A stretch of DNA of 64,000 nt, taken from contig NZ_KB899636.1 of assembly GCF_000378405.1 (NCBI RefSeq), forward strand, positions 65,089 through 129,088, given 5' to 3'. A program made the translations under genes and the position numbers. The notes beneath the pieces were generated by a model. That model saw nothing but the letters and a program-made list of their open reading frames with translations. It was not told where the DNA came from and did no database searches. This document shows, in pieces, positions 15,447-24,807 of this stretch (within the stretch, counting starts at the first letter, position 1; the number at the start of each line of letters is the position of its first letter). This DNA is from Succinimonas amylolytica DSM 2873. GTDB lineage: Bacteria; Pseudomonadota; Gammaproteobacteria; Enterobacterales; Succinivibrionaceae.

Positions 15447-17072
15447 ATGGATCGTGAAAAGGCCAAGGAATATCTTAAAAGCATGCTTCCCCAGTATCTG
15501 AAAAAAAGAGGAATTCTGCCCAGCGGATATTTTAACTGCCTGAACCCGGCTCATCGCGATTCCCGCCCCATGATGAGCTTCAATCCCAAGGACAATACCG
15601 TCCACTGTTTCGGATGCGGCGCCACCTATGACATCTTCGGAGTTCTGGGAATTGACTGCGGCTTAAATACCTATGCCGAGCAGTTTAACAGAGCGTGTGA
15701 GCTTTTTCTGCCAGAAGAGGCTATTCAGCCCCCCAGGATCAGAAGCTCCGGTATCCGCCAGGTGGGGTCCCGCGCCCAGCCGGAAAAGGCTGTTGACTAT
15801 TCCGCATATCTCAGGGAATGCGCTTCCCGAGTCCGGGATACGGAGTATTTCAGAGATATCGGACTCTCTCAGGATATTATTCAGAAATACAACCTCGGAA
15901 TGGATCCGGAATTCAAGGGGGCCAACGGGGACACCTTCCCGGCAGTAATTATTCCACACGGAATCTACGGCTTTCTGGCTATAAATCTCGAAGAGCCCGA
16001 GGACAGTGCCTTCAGACTCTACTACGGCCGGGACAGTCTGTTCAATCCTCTTATCCCGCCGAATGCAGACCGGCTGTTTATTACCTTTACGGAACTGGAG
16101 GCACTGGCACTTCTGGAGGTAGGCGCTCCGGTAATCGCTCTGGGAAACAGTGCCAATATCGGCGAGCTTATCACGGTAATGAGCCAGCTGCCGCTTAATC
16201 GTATCTGCTATCTGGTTGATTCCGGGGATCCGGACTGGCGCGGTCTTACTGAGATCATCAAGGGTGAACTGGCCTCGCTGGGCATAAGATGCGAAACTCT
16301 CAGTCTTTCTTACCCCTGGCAAAATGTGGTGGAATACCTGACCCGGGATCGGGAGGACTTCAAACAGCGGCTTCTGAGTCTGGACAGAATCATTCACGCT
16401 TCCGGAAAAAGACTTCCCGAAATCCTGCGTTTTTCTCCGGTAACAGACGAAGACAGCTTTATGGAACCTTCTTTTCTTCCCGGAATCTATGCCGTATGCT
16501 CATCACCAGAAATAAGACGCCGTCTTGTCGCCTCCTGGGTGCTGCACGCCGATCCTGAAAGCATGCACTATATCTACGTTTCCGGAGAACGGGACTGGAT
16601 GCTTCTGGGACAGAATATCTACGAAAGCTCGCAAATCATTAATGAGAAATATTCGCTCCAGTTCCCGAAAATCGAACTGGCACTGCCGGGAAACGGCACT
16701 GACCCCGCGGAAGCCGCTCTCGAAATCACGAATCTGCTTCTGGCACATCGCATCAAAAACGAAACTGAGAACACTATTCTCATAAATGCGGACCGGCATG
16801 GAAATACCGATGACCGGCGGAACTGGTATCTCTCGCTTCTGGATGAGCTTTCTCAGAGACTTGCCGCGCTCAGGGCAGTGGTAGTGGTATTCTTCAGAAA
16901 AAGCGAGTACGAACTGGCTTCCGAGGTGGGAGATCAGGTTTTCCGGATCAGCTCAGCTCTGGACTGCGATGCTGTTTCAGGCTGCGACGAGGAACCGGAT
17001 ACCACGACAGCCACAGTACTGACCCGGGAAAACAGCGGAGAACCGGTATCCTTTGAAATAAGACTGGAATAA
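15447..17072 (+). CDS. Primase-like protein: CHC2 zinc finger, TOPRIM-like and Walker-A-less RecA-like region
   Basis: Not the housekeeping DnaG. Residues 31-57 form a CHC2-type zinc site (C31, H36, C54, C57) in a pattern like phage and plasmid primases (CLNPAHRDSRPMMSF...HCFGCG). Residues about 209-290 look like a TOPRIM fold: ELEALALL at 216-223 for the catalytic Glu region and DSGDPDWRG at 258-266 for the acidic loop. Residues about 345-510 resemble the RecA-like helicase domain of DnaB-type proteins in order of strands (LPGIYAVCSSPEIRRRLV, YIYVSGERD, TILINADRHG, RAVVVVFFRKS), but the Walker A lysine and glycines are absent. It ends 84 bases before tRNA-Arg. Family origin is inference; a remnant of a mobile element is possible. 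Confidence 0.65.
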   Translation: MDREKAKEYLKSMLPQYLKKRGILPSGYFNCLNPAHRDSRPMMSFNPKDNTVHCFGCGATYDIFGVLGIDCGLNTYAEQFNRACELFLPEEAIQPPRIRSSGIRQVGSRAQPEKAVDYSAYLRECASRVRDTEYFRDIGLSQDIIQKYNLGMDPEFKGANGDTFPAVIIPHGIYGFLAINLEEPEDSAFRLYYGRDSLFNPLIPPNADRLFITFTELEALALLEVGAPVIALGNSANIGELITVMSQLPLNRICYLVDSGDPDWRGLTEIIKGELASLGIRCETLSLSYPWQNVVEYLTRDREDFKQRLLSLDRIIHASGKRLPEILRFSPVTDEDSFMEPSFLPGIYAVCSSPEIRRRLVASWVLHADPESMHYIYVSGERDWMLLGQNIYESSQIINEKYSLQFPKIELALPGNGTDPAEAALEITNLLLAHRIKNETENTILINADRHGNTDDRRNWYLSLLDELSQRLAALRAVVVVFFRKSEYELASEVGDQVFRISSALDCDAVSGCDEEPDTTTATVLTRENSGEPVSFEIRLE

Positions 17073-17117
17073 CCGGAATAAAGAAAAGGTCCGGCAATTC
17101 CTCGAATCATAAAACAA

Positions 17118-17145
17118 TGGACAAACCGTAGCAAATTGCTATAAT
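17118..17145 (+). promoter_or_regulatory. Promoter of tRNA-Arg
   Basis: TGGACA, 16 bases, TATAAT (perfect -10), ending 11 bases before the first base of the tRNA. Confidence 0.8.
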
Positions 17146-17156
17146 TGCCGTGTTTT

Positions 17157-17231
17157 CTCCCCATAGTTAAATGGATATAACGGCCCCCTCCTAAGGGGCA
17201 GTTACAGGTTCGATTCCTGTTGGGGGGGCCA
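17157..17231 (+). tRNA. tRNA-Arg (CCT anticodon)
   Basis: All cloverleaf arms pair: acceptor CTCCCCA with TGGGGGG (one G-U at the second pair), D arm with TTAAATGGATATAA, anticodon stem GCCCC/GGGGC around loop CTCCTAA (anticodon CCT), and T arm ACAGG-TTCGATT-CCTGT. Discriminator G and CCA are encoded. The sequence is close to E. coli argW. tRNA-Arg(CCT) genes are common integration sites, but no second copy of the 3' end was found in the window. Confidence 0.96.
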
Positions 17232-17292
17232 TTGGAATTCCGCTGATCCGTCTCTCTGTATTTTCAGTTCTTTTCATTTACCTTTCAGATTC

Positions 17293-18321
17293 TTACGCTT
17301 CGGAAACTTCTCCATTTTCGCAGCTATCACCGGATACCAGCCGGAGAGCCTCTTCAAGAACTTCAATCCCGGCCCCTGGAAGATGCTGGTTCATACTGAG
17401 ATACTGCCGGAATTTACGGGCATTGGGACAGGACTGAAACATCCCCGTAAAATGCCTGGTGATATGCTTGAGAAGTTCTCCCCGGGAAAGCTCCTGCTCT
17501 ATATAGGGATACATATCCCTGATAACCTGCGCCCGGCTGCGGGGATTTGGAGCTCCGGCACGGCGCTCTTCACCAAATATTCTGAAATCAGCATCCTCCA
17601 GAATATAGGGATCCCGGTAAAGAGCCCGCCCCATCATAACACCATCAACATGCCTGAGATGTGCTGTGGCTGCATCAAGATCCATGATATTGCCATTTAT
17701 TCCCACAAACAGATCCGGAAAATCTCTCTTAATCCGGTAAACCGCCTCATAATCCAGCGGCGGCTTTTCGCGATTGTCCCGGGGGCTGATATCAAGACAG
17801 GCGTTCCTGGCATGAATGATAACGCCATCTGCTCCGGCATCCTGAATAGCCGACACCAGCCTGCTGGTAAAATCGTATCCGGCAAGATCATCCACTCCCA
17901 GCCGGGTTTTTACAGTCACCGGAACCGAAACAGCATCCTTCACAGCCCGAATCACCGCAGAAAGCAGGGGAAGATTCTTCATAAGGACCGCTCCGAAGGT
18001 TCCGGCCTGCACCCGGGATGAGGGACATCCGGCATTTATGTTGATTTCATCATACCCCCGGTCTTCTCCGATTCTGGCAGCTTTGGCCATATCATGCGGA
18101 TCAGAGCCTCCTAACTGCAAAGCCACAGGATGTTCAAAATCATCAAAGCGGAGATAATCCCGGCTGCCATAGATAATCGCTCCCGTGGAAATCATTTCCG
18201 TATAAAGATAGATGTGCCGGGAAAGGGTTCTCAGAAAATACCGCAGATGACGATCTGTAAGGTCAAGCATAGGAGCCAGAGATAGCCGGGCCTCCGGCGG
18301 GAGAGTTTTTCTGGATATCAT
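17293..18321 (-). CDS. dusA: tRNA-dihydrouridine synthase DusA
   Basis: FMN enzyme that reduces uridines 20 and 20a in the D loop of tRNA using NADPH. The start at 18321 (342 residues) is preceded by AAGGAA; the frame is open further upstream, but that part overlaps the neighbouring TPM gene. LSLAPMLDLTDRH (14-26) and YTEMISTGAIIYG (40-52) are the FMN-site motifs of the DusA branch. The catalytic cysteine is C99 in NAGCPSSRVQAGTFGAVLM, and PVTVKTRLG follows. The C-terminal helical tRNA-binding domain ends in a short acidic tail. A tRNA gene lies just beyond its stop, a coincidence of neighbourhood only. Confidence 0.95.
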   Translation of the reverse strand: MISRKTLPPEARLSLAPMLDLTDRHLRYFLRTLSRHIYLYTEMISTGAIIYGSRDYLRFDDFEHPVALQLGGSDPHDMAKAARIGEDRGYDEININAGCPSSRVQAGTFGAVLMKNLPLLSAVIRAVKDAVSVPVTVKTRLGVDDLAGYDFTSRLVSAIQDAGADGVIIHARNACLDISPRDNREKPPLDYEAVYRIKRDFPDLFVGINGNIMDLDAATAHLRHVDGVMMGRALYRDPYILEDADFRIFGEERRAGAPNPRSRAQVIRDMYPYIEQELSRGELLKHITRHFTGMFQSCPNARKFRQYLSMNQHLPGAGIEVLEEALRLVSGDSCENGEVSEA

Positions 18322-18457
18322 TAAAAATTCCTTGATAAAATCTGTTTCAGAAAAAAACAGGCCAGGGATGGCCGGGAAACCCCTTGGCACGGGGGGATGG
18401 CAGGAACAGCCGCTATGTCGCAGCAAAAAAGCCCTCAGAAGCCCGCCAAAAACACCA

Positions 18458-19384
18458 TCAGCGGGAGGCGCCCCCTCCGCGGGAACGGCCACCGCCCCCG
18501 GAACGGCCTCCGGAGGAGTGCCCGCTTCTCCTTCCGGAGCCTGAATGCCACCCCGAACCGGAACCTCCGCCGGAAGAGCAAAGTTTTGCCCAGCTGGATC
18601 TCCGGTAAACGGACGGTTCGATTTTTTCTACAATAGTGGCATTAATGGCAATGACAATCACCCAGAAAAAAAATCCCGTAACCGCACCGGAGAGCAGCCT
18701 CAGGAAAAGAAAAAGATCTCCGTTAGGGGATTCCTCCGGCCGATCGGCGAAAGGGGCATCGGCGGGACCGCCGTCCGTACTCCCGGTGCTTTCCCGATAA
18801 AAAAAACGCAATGCCGGATCCTCAGCCTTTCCCGAAATGGCATAAGCTTTCCTGGCAAGAGCTGTAAAGGAATTGGCAGCCGCCAGATTCCACTCTCCTT
18901 TGCTTTTGGGCTCTACCGCATATTCGTCAAGAATTCTTCCGGCTTCGGCATCGGTAATGCTTTCCTCCAGCCCGGCTCCCACCTCAAGACGCACTTTCCT
19001 GATATCCTGAACAAAAAGCAGCATAAGTCCATTGTTCCGATCCTTCTGCCCCAGTCCCCAGTAATTAAAAAGCCGGGTGGCATAGCTTTCCAGAATATCC
19101 CCGTTAAGCGTAGGAACTGTAACCACCGCAATCTGGACAGTAGTGGCATCCTCCAGTTTTCCGGCGGCTTCCGCAATATACTGCTCAGTATCCCGGGCAA
19201 GCATCCGGCCGTAGTCACTGACATAAAATGCTGCCGACGGTTCTGGATAAACACCAAAGCCCCAGCGGGAATCTTCAAGACTGCAGAATACCGGAACTCC
19301 GGCCAGAAGCGCCAGAAGAAGAAAAGAGCCGAACGGATGCTTTTCATTAAAACCAAAAAGCCAAAGCGTCATCCTGCGAAACAT
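18458..19384 (-). CDS. TPM-domain (YgcG-like) membrane protein
   Basis: After a hydrophobic anchor (about 16-36) comes a TPM (TLP18.3/Psb32/MOLO-1) domain at about 55-190, recognisable by VSDYGRMLARDTEQYIAEA, TTVQIAVVTVPTL, YATRLFNYWGLGQKDRNNGLML and VRLEVGAGLEESITDAEAGRIL. A second membrane segment is at about 222-250, and the last 39 residues are almost only Gly, Ser, Arg and His. This layout (TPM domain, membrane segment, Gly/Ser-rich tail) is that of YgcG-type envelope proteins, whose function is poorly defined. The gene ends upstream of dusA and starts 38 bases after the Sel1 gene. Confidence 0.8.
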   Translation of the reverse strand: MFRRMTLWLFGFNEKHPFGSFLLLALLAGVPVFCSLEDSRWGFGVYPEPSAAFYVSDYGRMLARDTEQYIAEAAGKLEDATTVQIAVVTVPTLNGDILESYATRLFNYWGLGQKDRNNGLMLLFVQDIRKVRLEVGAGLEESITDAEAGRILDEYAVEPKSKGEWNLAAANSFTALARKAYAISGKAEDPALRFFYRESTGSTDGGPADAPFADRPEESPNGDLFLFLRLLSGAVTGFFFWVIVIAINATIVEKIEPSVYRRSSWAKLCSSGGGSGSGWHSGSGRRSGHSSGGRSGGGGRSRGGGASR

Positions 19385-19422
19385 TTTAAATTCCCGGCCA
19401 TATGTTTATGGTTTCCTGCTGT

Positions 19423-20319
19423 CTATTGATCTGCAGCTTCCTGAAGAATCACATGCCTGTCCTGAACTATGGTGCCCTGCTCCTCCTTACGCCGGAGATC
19501 ATTCTTTTTAATTCTCGCAATTTCTGCCGGAATTGCTTCAGAATCGTACCCCAGAAGCAGAAGTTCCCGGGACAGATCCGCATGGTTTATGGCATACACC
19601 AGATCCCGGGCCCAGTTAAAGCCGTTACGAGAATCGCTGTCGCTGAGCACTCCGCGAAGAGAATTTTCATACTTCTGCGCCGAAGTGATATTTTTTTTAA
19701 GTGCGGAAAGGTTGCCATAGCGCTTGGACCACATCAGGAAAAATTCAATATTCTTAAAGGCTTCCGCATTTTCCTGAAGCTCCAGCTGCTGTCTGGCAAG
19801 ATGATAGGCATATTCGTAATTACGGTTTTTAAGGAGCGTCTGATACAGTTCTGCCGCCTCCCGGATATTATCCTGAGAATTGGAACTAAAGGTCAGGGTT
19901 TCCGCAAACTGAGCTGTGCATGACAGATCCTCTCCAGGTTCAAAACGCAGGCACAGCCGGAACATCTCCCGGGCCTTGTCAATATCTCGCGGCACTCCCA
20001 GACCGTTCCAGTAAAGAACCGCCAGATACCTGTAGGCCATGACATTTCCGGAATCCACAGCCTGCTCCAGATATTTTCTGGCCTGATCCCAGTCTCTTAC
20101 CGTTCCCTTACCCTTGAGATACATATACCCAAGATACATTGCTGCCTGAGGATCCCCCTTTTCGGTCTCATTTTCACAAAGGGTAAATGCATTGTCATAA
20201 CGCTCTTCGGAAATCGCCTTGAAGCAGGTATCACTGTTGATATCGCTGGCAACGGCAGCACTGCCGGATACCACGGCCCCAAGACAAAAAAACAGGTTCC
20301 TGAGAAATTTACGGTTCAT
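19423..20319 (-). CDS. Secreted Sel1-repeat protein
   Basis: The ATG at 20319 (298 residues) is chosen over an upstream TTG because GGAG lies five bases before it and it begins a signal peptide (LFFCLGAVVSGSAAVAS, cut near residue 24). Two clear Sel1-like helical repeats cover about 56-127 (AAMYLGYMYLKGKGTVRDWDQA, AYRYLAVLYWNGLGVPRDIDKA), with weaker helical hairpins after. Such proteins act as scaffolds in envelope complexes; no partner is indicated. The last third is charged and helical. It lies downstream of tRNA-Leu on the same strand, separated by a T-rich stretch. Confidence 0.8.
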   Translation of the reverse strand: MNRKFLRNLFFCLGAVVSGSAAVASDINSDTCFKAISEERYDNAFTLCENETEKGDPQAAMYLGYMYLKGKGTVRDWDQARKYLEQAVDSGNVMAYRYLAVLYWNGLGVPRDIDKAREMFRLCLRFEPGEDLSCTAQFAETLTFSSNSQDNIREAAELYQTLLKNRNYEYAYHLARQQLELQENAEAFKNIEFFLMWSKRYGNLSALKKNITSAQKYENSLRGVLSDSDSRNGFNWARDLVYAINHADLSRELLLLGYDSEAIPAEIARIKKNDLRRKEEQGTIVQDRHVILQEAADQ

Positions 20320-20387
20320 AGCCACTCCGGGGAAAAACGTCTTCAAAATAACAACCAGCTTTCAGATTTTAAAAAAATATGCTCTTT

Positions 20388-20396
20388 TTATCCACA
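20388..20396 (+). promoter_or_regulatory. DnaA box TTATCCACA
   Basis: Exact high-affinity DnaA box in the spacer between the Sel1 gene and tRNA-Leu. A single box may be chance (about one per 30 kb is expected for an exact nine-mer on either strand), so a role is uncertain. Confidence 0.3.
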
Positions 20397-20578
20397 ACTT
20401 TACAATAAACATCTTCGCAGGAAGCAGGCCTGCAACAACAAACAGCACCGGAGACCTTTCCGAAAATCTGCCCGCCAAAACAAACAGAGTCCCGACAGAA
20501 CACATCCAGAAAGCACGAAATAAAATGCAAAAAACGAAAGGAAAACGAGAAAAAGACAAGAAAATAAAACAGAAAAAC

Positions 20579-20665
<87 letters not shown>

Positions 20666-20682
20666 CCGTTAAGGACACGCTA

Positions 20683-20710
20683 ATTATACAGGTAACGATG
20701 GCTTTTGCAA
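20683..20710 (-). promoter_or_regulatory. Promoter of tRNA-Leu
   Basis: Minus strand TTGCAA, 16 bases, TATAAT, ending about 17 bases before the tRNA 5' end. Confidence 0.8.
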
Positions 20711-20787
20711 GCATTTTTGAAAACATTGCAAAAACTGTCTCTGCCCTGAAACACTTCTTCCTCTGTTCTGAAAACCTAGCAGGCCGC

Positions 20788-21864
20788 TCAGGAAGAGCTC
20801 CTTTTAAGAAGATATATTCCAACAGACAGCATAAGCAGCGTCGGAAGCACCGCACAAAGCACCGGAGGAATTCCCCAGAAAATGGTAAAGGGAGCCAGAA
20901 TCTCGTTCACAGCATAAAAAGCAAAGCCCACAATAATCCCCACCACCACCCGGGCCCCCATAGTGGCGCTTCTCAGCGGTCCGAAAACAGTACTGGCAGC
21001 CAGTAGCAGGATAACCAGTGACATAAAAGGAGCGATTATCTTACGATACAGATCCAAATAATAGCGATCTGCCTTCTGTCCGTTCTGAGTTATATAATCA
21101 ATATAGCTGATAAGGCCCCGGATACTGAATTCATCAGCTCCCACCCCCACAACATCCAGCTTCTCTGGCGTCAGATGAAGTTCCCAGTCCACCGCTTCGG
21201 GAAACTCCTTGATCACCCGCTCCGTCCCGAAACTGTAAACAGCAACATCAGTCATGTGCCACTTGCCGTCCTGCCAGACGCCCTTTTTGGCCACCATATA
21301 ACGCAAAAGCTGCTTCGGCAGAGAGGCAGAAAAATCATACCGGTATACCGAATCCAGTGAACCGTCAGTAAGCACTCTGGCAATACTGATAAACGAATTC
21401 CCCTCACGGAACCAGATACCGCGGCTGGTCACCGCCACCTGACCTCCGGAAATTGCTGCCGTATGAACGCTTTCAGCCTTTTTTTCGGTATCGGGCACCA
21501 CAAACTCGCCCATCAGAAAAACCGTCAATACCACCGGGAGCAACCAGAAACAGGCGGCAGACACAATGCCAAGACGGGATTTTCCCAGCCCCTGCATCAC
21601 GATAAGCTCGGAGCTGGACGCCAGATTTCCCAGGGCAAGTACTGTTCCTATCAGTACTCCCATAGGAAAAAACATGCAAATCTGTCCCGGGACTGTCCAG
21701 GAAACGTATTCGGCGATGGCAGCCATGTCATAATCACCCCGGCCTACATTGCGGAGCTGATCCACGAATTTAATCAGTGAGGACAGTGCCACCAGCCCCA
21801 TGGTGGAGGCGCAGGCCCAGATTACAACATTCCGGCCCACATACCGGTCAATAATTCTAAACAT
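20788..21864 (-). CDS. lptG: LPS export permease LptG
   Basis: Inner-membrane half of the LptB2FG transporter that extracts lipopolysaccharide and passes it to LptC. The start at 21864 (MFRIIDRYVGRNVVIWACASTMGLVALSSLIKF) gives 358 residues, the family length; the frame runs 26 codons further upstream, inside lptF. Three N-terminal membrane helices, a periplasmic beta-jellyroll domain (about 130-260) and three C-terminal helices are visible. The gene overlaps lptF by eight bases, so the pair is co-translated. Confidence 0.93.
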   Translation of the reverse strand: MFRIIDRYVGRNVVIWACASTMGLVALSSLIKFVDQLRNVGRGDYDMAAIAEYVSWTVPGQICMFFPMGVLIGTVLALGNLASSSELIVMQGLGKSRLGIVSAACFWLLPVVLTVFLMGEFVVPDTEKKAESVHTAAISGGQVAVTSRGIWFREGNSFISIARVLTDGSLDSVYRYDFSASLPKQLLRYMVAKKGVWQDGKWHMTDVAVYSFGTERVIKEFPEAVDWELHLTPEKLDVVGVGADEFSIRGLISYIDYITQNGQKADRYYLDLYRKIIAPFMSLVILLLAASTVFGPLRSATMGARVVVGIIVGFAFYAVNEILAPFTIFWGIPPVLCAVLPTLLMLSVGIYLLKRSSS

Positions 21865-23053
21865 TGCCGGTTTTCCTCCGCTTAAAACAACTGCCCAGCT
21901 TCCGGAAACGCTCGGTATCCGCCAGATTGAAGGGAATTGCAAAAATCAAAAGGTAGATTACAGGCAGCATAAAAAGTCCTGGAATCAGGGAAAGATGGCC
22001 CCGGGTCATACCTGATTTAATGCCAAAGGCAAAAAGGTAATAACTGAGATAAAACATAATAGCCGGAATAACCTTGGCAAAACGCCCCTTTCTGGGATTC
22101 ACCATGGATAACGGCACAACCATTATAGAAAGCACCAGCACACTGAGCGGCTGCACAAAACGCCACTCCAGCTCGGCCCTCTCGGGAACCGAGGCATCAC
22201 TTTTCATAAGATCCCGGGTGGCCTTGGCCGAAACCTTGCTAGGTTCAAAGGTCTTCTGAGATTCCGGAATCAGTGCCGTGTACGTATCAAAATACAGCAC
22301 CTCGAACTGACCGTCTCCTGACGGTCCCTCGTAGCGCAGTCCCGATTTCAGAGTCAGCCACGGCAAAAAATTTTTGTCGTACCTGAGCCGCCCCTCATTG
22401 GCAATAGTCACTGAAGGGGGAAGATGCCTGGCTTCATTGCCATGGCTCAGAATATAAATCTGCTTCATGATATTGCCGGAGGTGGCGTATTTTAGATGAT
22501 CCGGAAGCTCACTGCCCGGCGCGGTACCGGAACGACGCTCTCCTCCGGAAAGCTCAGCGTCCTCCATGTTTTCAATATAAATGACATTGTCCATGAGATT
22601 TAGAAAACGGCCGCTGTCCAAAGAGAACATTGACGGATCATTTCTGGCGCTGTCAATAATTTCCAGGGATTTAGATTCGCACCAGGGAGCCAGAAATACG
22701 GTACACACCCCATTAATTCCGGCAGTAATAAGAGCCAGAAAGAACACTATTCCCAGAATCCGGTTCTGGGAATAGCCTACTGAACGCATTACCACCATCT
22801 CGCTCTGGGAACAAAGATTCCCCATAGTCAGAATAATCGCCAGAAACAGGGACAGCGGCAGCATGAAATTTGCCATGGTAGGAACAGCCAGACTCATCAG
22901 CTGGGTTACCAGCTCGGCCGGTATTTTTCCGCGGGAGGCATGACTGATAAAACGGATAAACGACTGACTCATGAAAATCAGCATCAGTATGCTGAAAATT
23001 ACCAGCTGGGTCTTCAGAGTATTCTTGAGTATGTATTTCGAAATGGTATTCAC
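21857..23053 (-). CDS. lptF: LPS export permease LptF
   Basis: Partner of LptG in the LPS-extracting ABC transporter. The N-terminus (MNTISKYILKNTLKTQLVIFSILMLIFMSQSFIRFI) and LPLSLFLAIILTMGNLCSQSEMVVMRSVG match the family, with membrane helices at both ends and a periplasmic domain between. With 398 residues it is a little longer than E. coli LptF (366); the extra part is in the periplasmic loop near residues 170-200. In E. coli lptFG lies near pepA-holC-valS; here holB, tmk and mltG come between lptF and valS and no pepA or holC is seen. Confidence 0.93.
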   Translation of the reverse strand: MNTISKYILKNTLKTQLVIFSILMLIFMSQSFIRFISHASRGKIPAELVTQLMSLAVPTMANFMLPLSLFLAIILTMGNLCSQSEMVVMRSVGYSQNRILGIVFFLALITAGINGVCTVFLAPWCESKSLEIIDSARNDPSMFSLDSGRFLNLMDNVIYIENMEDAELSGGERRSGTAPGSELPDHLKYATSGNIMKQIYILSHGNEARHLPPSVTIANEGRLRYDKNFLPWLTLKSGLRYEGPSGDGQFEVLYFDTYTALIPESQKTFEPSKVSAKATRDLMKSDASVPERAELEWRFVQPLSVLVLSIMVVPLSMVNPRKGRFAKVIPAIMFYLSYYLFAFGIKSGMTRGHLSLIPGLFMLPVIYLLIFAIPFNLADTERFRKLGSCFKRRKTGNV

Positions 23054-23156
23054 AGCAGCAGACTCAGTTCAAACTTGCAAGGATCTAAAATCGCCGGATT
23101 CCGCCTCCGGTACCGGGACGCCTCCGCAGGATCCCCCGCTCAGCATTATAACCTTT

Positions 23157-24131
23157 TTATCCCCGGTTTTTACCTGTCAGAAGCTCCAGCCAGGCAGATA
23201 TCTGCAGGCCTCTGATGTAGGAAAACTGGTTACTGCGAACCATTTTCAGATCATTAAGCCTCTTAATGCCCTGAAGCACGGAATCGGGATCCAGCTCGGA
23301 CACCCGGGATGCCAGTTCAGGATACGGCTCCAGGAACACCAGATCCTGACTACCGGCCCCGGCCTCAAGCAGCATGGCATCACGCAGAATGCCGTAAAAA
23401 AAGGAACAGATGAGATCCCGGCTCTCCAGCTCCGCCAGAAGGTAATCCGCAAGCTCCGGAACGGAACTGCTTCCGGAAAGAACTCCGTTAAGAAGCTCCA
23501 GCGCCTGACGAAACTTATCCCCAATACCATTTCCGGCATACTCAACGGCTTTAAGAGGCGAATGACCGCTGATAAATATTTCCACCCGGAAATCCTGTTC
23601 CCGGCCAGTTTCCTTTCTGACAAATTCCTGCAGCTCCTTAATGCCCGGCATCAGCACCGAAATCTTCATAGTCCGGCTCAGAATTGTCGGTAAGAGATTC
23701 CTGATATTTCCCGTGGTCAGGATAATCAGGCTTTCTGCCGGAGGCTCCTCCAGAGTCTTCAGAAGTGCATTCGCCGCCGCTTCCGTCATCCTGTCAGCCT
23801 CAGGAATAAGCAGAACCTTGCCATGATCATTGGTGGAAGTCTTTTCCATGGCGGAAATCCCCTGACGGATTTCATCAATCCCGATGGTACCGGTCTGACC
23901 TCCGGAAATCCGGGTCATATCCGGATGCCCGGAAACCCGGAACATGCTGCAGGAGTGGCAGGTGCATTCGTCAGAACGATCTCCAACGCACAGAAAGCGC
24001 CGTGCCATTTCCACTGCAAGCTCGGTTCCGCCAAGCCCGGCTGCCGCGGTAACCAGAAGAGCATGGGGCAGGCGGTTTCTTTCCTGCATTTCAGAAAACA
24101 CCCGAAGTGCAGGGATCAGCCAGCTATGCAT
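23157..24131 (-). CDS. holB: DNA polymerase III delta-prime subunit HolB
   Basis: Clamp-loader subunit that helps open and load the beta clamp. Residues 21-50 hold a degenerate Walker A (AAAGLGGTELA), as expected because delta-prime does not bind ATP. A zinc site follows (C48, C56, C58, C61), then DRMTEAAANALLKTLEEPPAESLIILTT, the clamp-loader sensor region. The length of 324 matches E. coli (334). It overlaps the end of tmk by 16 bases, the normal mltG-tmk-holB operon arrangement. Confidence 0.93.
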   Translation of the reverse strand: MHSWLIPALRVFSEMQERNRLPHALLVTAAAGLGGTELAVEMARRFLCVGDRSDECTCHSCSMFRVSGHPDMTRISGGQTGTIGIDEIRQGISAMEKTSTNDHGKVLLIPEADRMTEAAANALLKTLEEPPAESLIILTTGNIRNLLPTILSRTMKISVLMPGIKELQEFVRKETGREQDFRVEIFISGHSPLKAVEYAGNGIGDKFRQALELLNGVLSGSSSVPELADYLLAELESRDLICSFFYGILRDAMLLEAGAGSQDLVFLEPYPELASRVSELDPDSVLQGIKRLNDLKMVRSNQFSYIRGLQISAWLELLTGKNRG

Positions 24132-24757
24132 TTTGACTCCAGAATTGTCCTGATATCAGCTCTTACAGCTGCAAAATCCTGATCCGCCCGCACCAGTGCT
24201 ATTCTGTCAGGATGCTGTTCGTATTCGTCAAGAAAGACCTTCCGGACTCTCTCAAAAAAATCCCGATCCTCCTGTTCGAACCGGTCCAGTTCGCCGCGCT
24301 TTCCGGCTCTTAACAGCCCCTTTTCCGGAGGGATATCCATCAGAATAGTGAGATCCGGATAAAAATCCCCCAGCACGGCGTCGCGAATACTCCTGATAAG
24401 CTCCCGGGAAATCCCCCGGCCGCCGCCCTGATAGGCCAGAGTCGAAAGATCATGACGATCTCCCACCACATACTTACCAGCCTCCAAAGCCGGCATGATC
24501 ACTGTCTTTACCAGCTGTACCCGGGCAGCATACATCAGAAGCAGCTCTGCCTCGGGACAGAGACAGTCGTCTTTACGGATATCCTTGAGGATTTTTCTGA
24601 TATCCTCGGCTATCGGGGTGCCACCCGGCTCCCTGGTTCTGACAATAGCGTCATCACTGACGCCCCTTTCCCGGAGATAAGCGACAATCTCGGCAGCCAT
24701 GGTGCTTTTGCCGGCCCCCTCACCGCCTTCAACGACTATAAAACATCCTCTTTGCAT
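24116..24757 (-). CDS. tmk: Thymidylate kinase
   Basis: Phosphorylates dTMP to dTDP. The P-loop EGGEGAGKST is at 10-19, TREPGGTPIAEDIRKIL binds dTMP, GDRHDLSTLAYQGGGRG is the DRx motif, and RAGKRGELDRFEQEDRDFF is the lid with the arginines of the E. coli-type enzyme. The start at 24757 gives 213 residues, exactly the E. coli length, and has a G-rich stretch just before it; an ATG five codons earlier would place GAAGG directly against the start. It follows mltG closely. Confidence 0.95.
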   Translation of the reverse strand: MQRGCFIVVEGGEGAGKSTMAAEIVAYLRERGVSDDAIVRTREPGGTPIAEDIRKILKDIRKDDCLCPEAELLLMYAARVQLVKTVIMPALEAGKYVVGDRHDLSTLAYQGGGRGISRELIRSIRDAVLGDFYPDLTILMDIPPEKGLLRAGKRGELDRFEQEDRDFFERVRKVFLDEYEQHPDRIALVRADQDFAAVRADIRTILESKCIAG

Positions 24758-24807
24758 AGTCCCCCGCGTCATCCTTCAAACATTATCCGTATTATCTGAA
24801 TCAGGTA

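Noticed and set aside
17157-17231. tRNA-Arg as an integration site for a prophage or island
   Set aside because: No repeat of the tRNA 3' end, no integrase and no phage structural genes were found on either side within the window.
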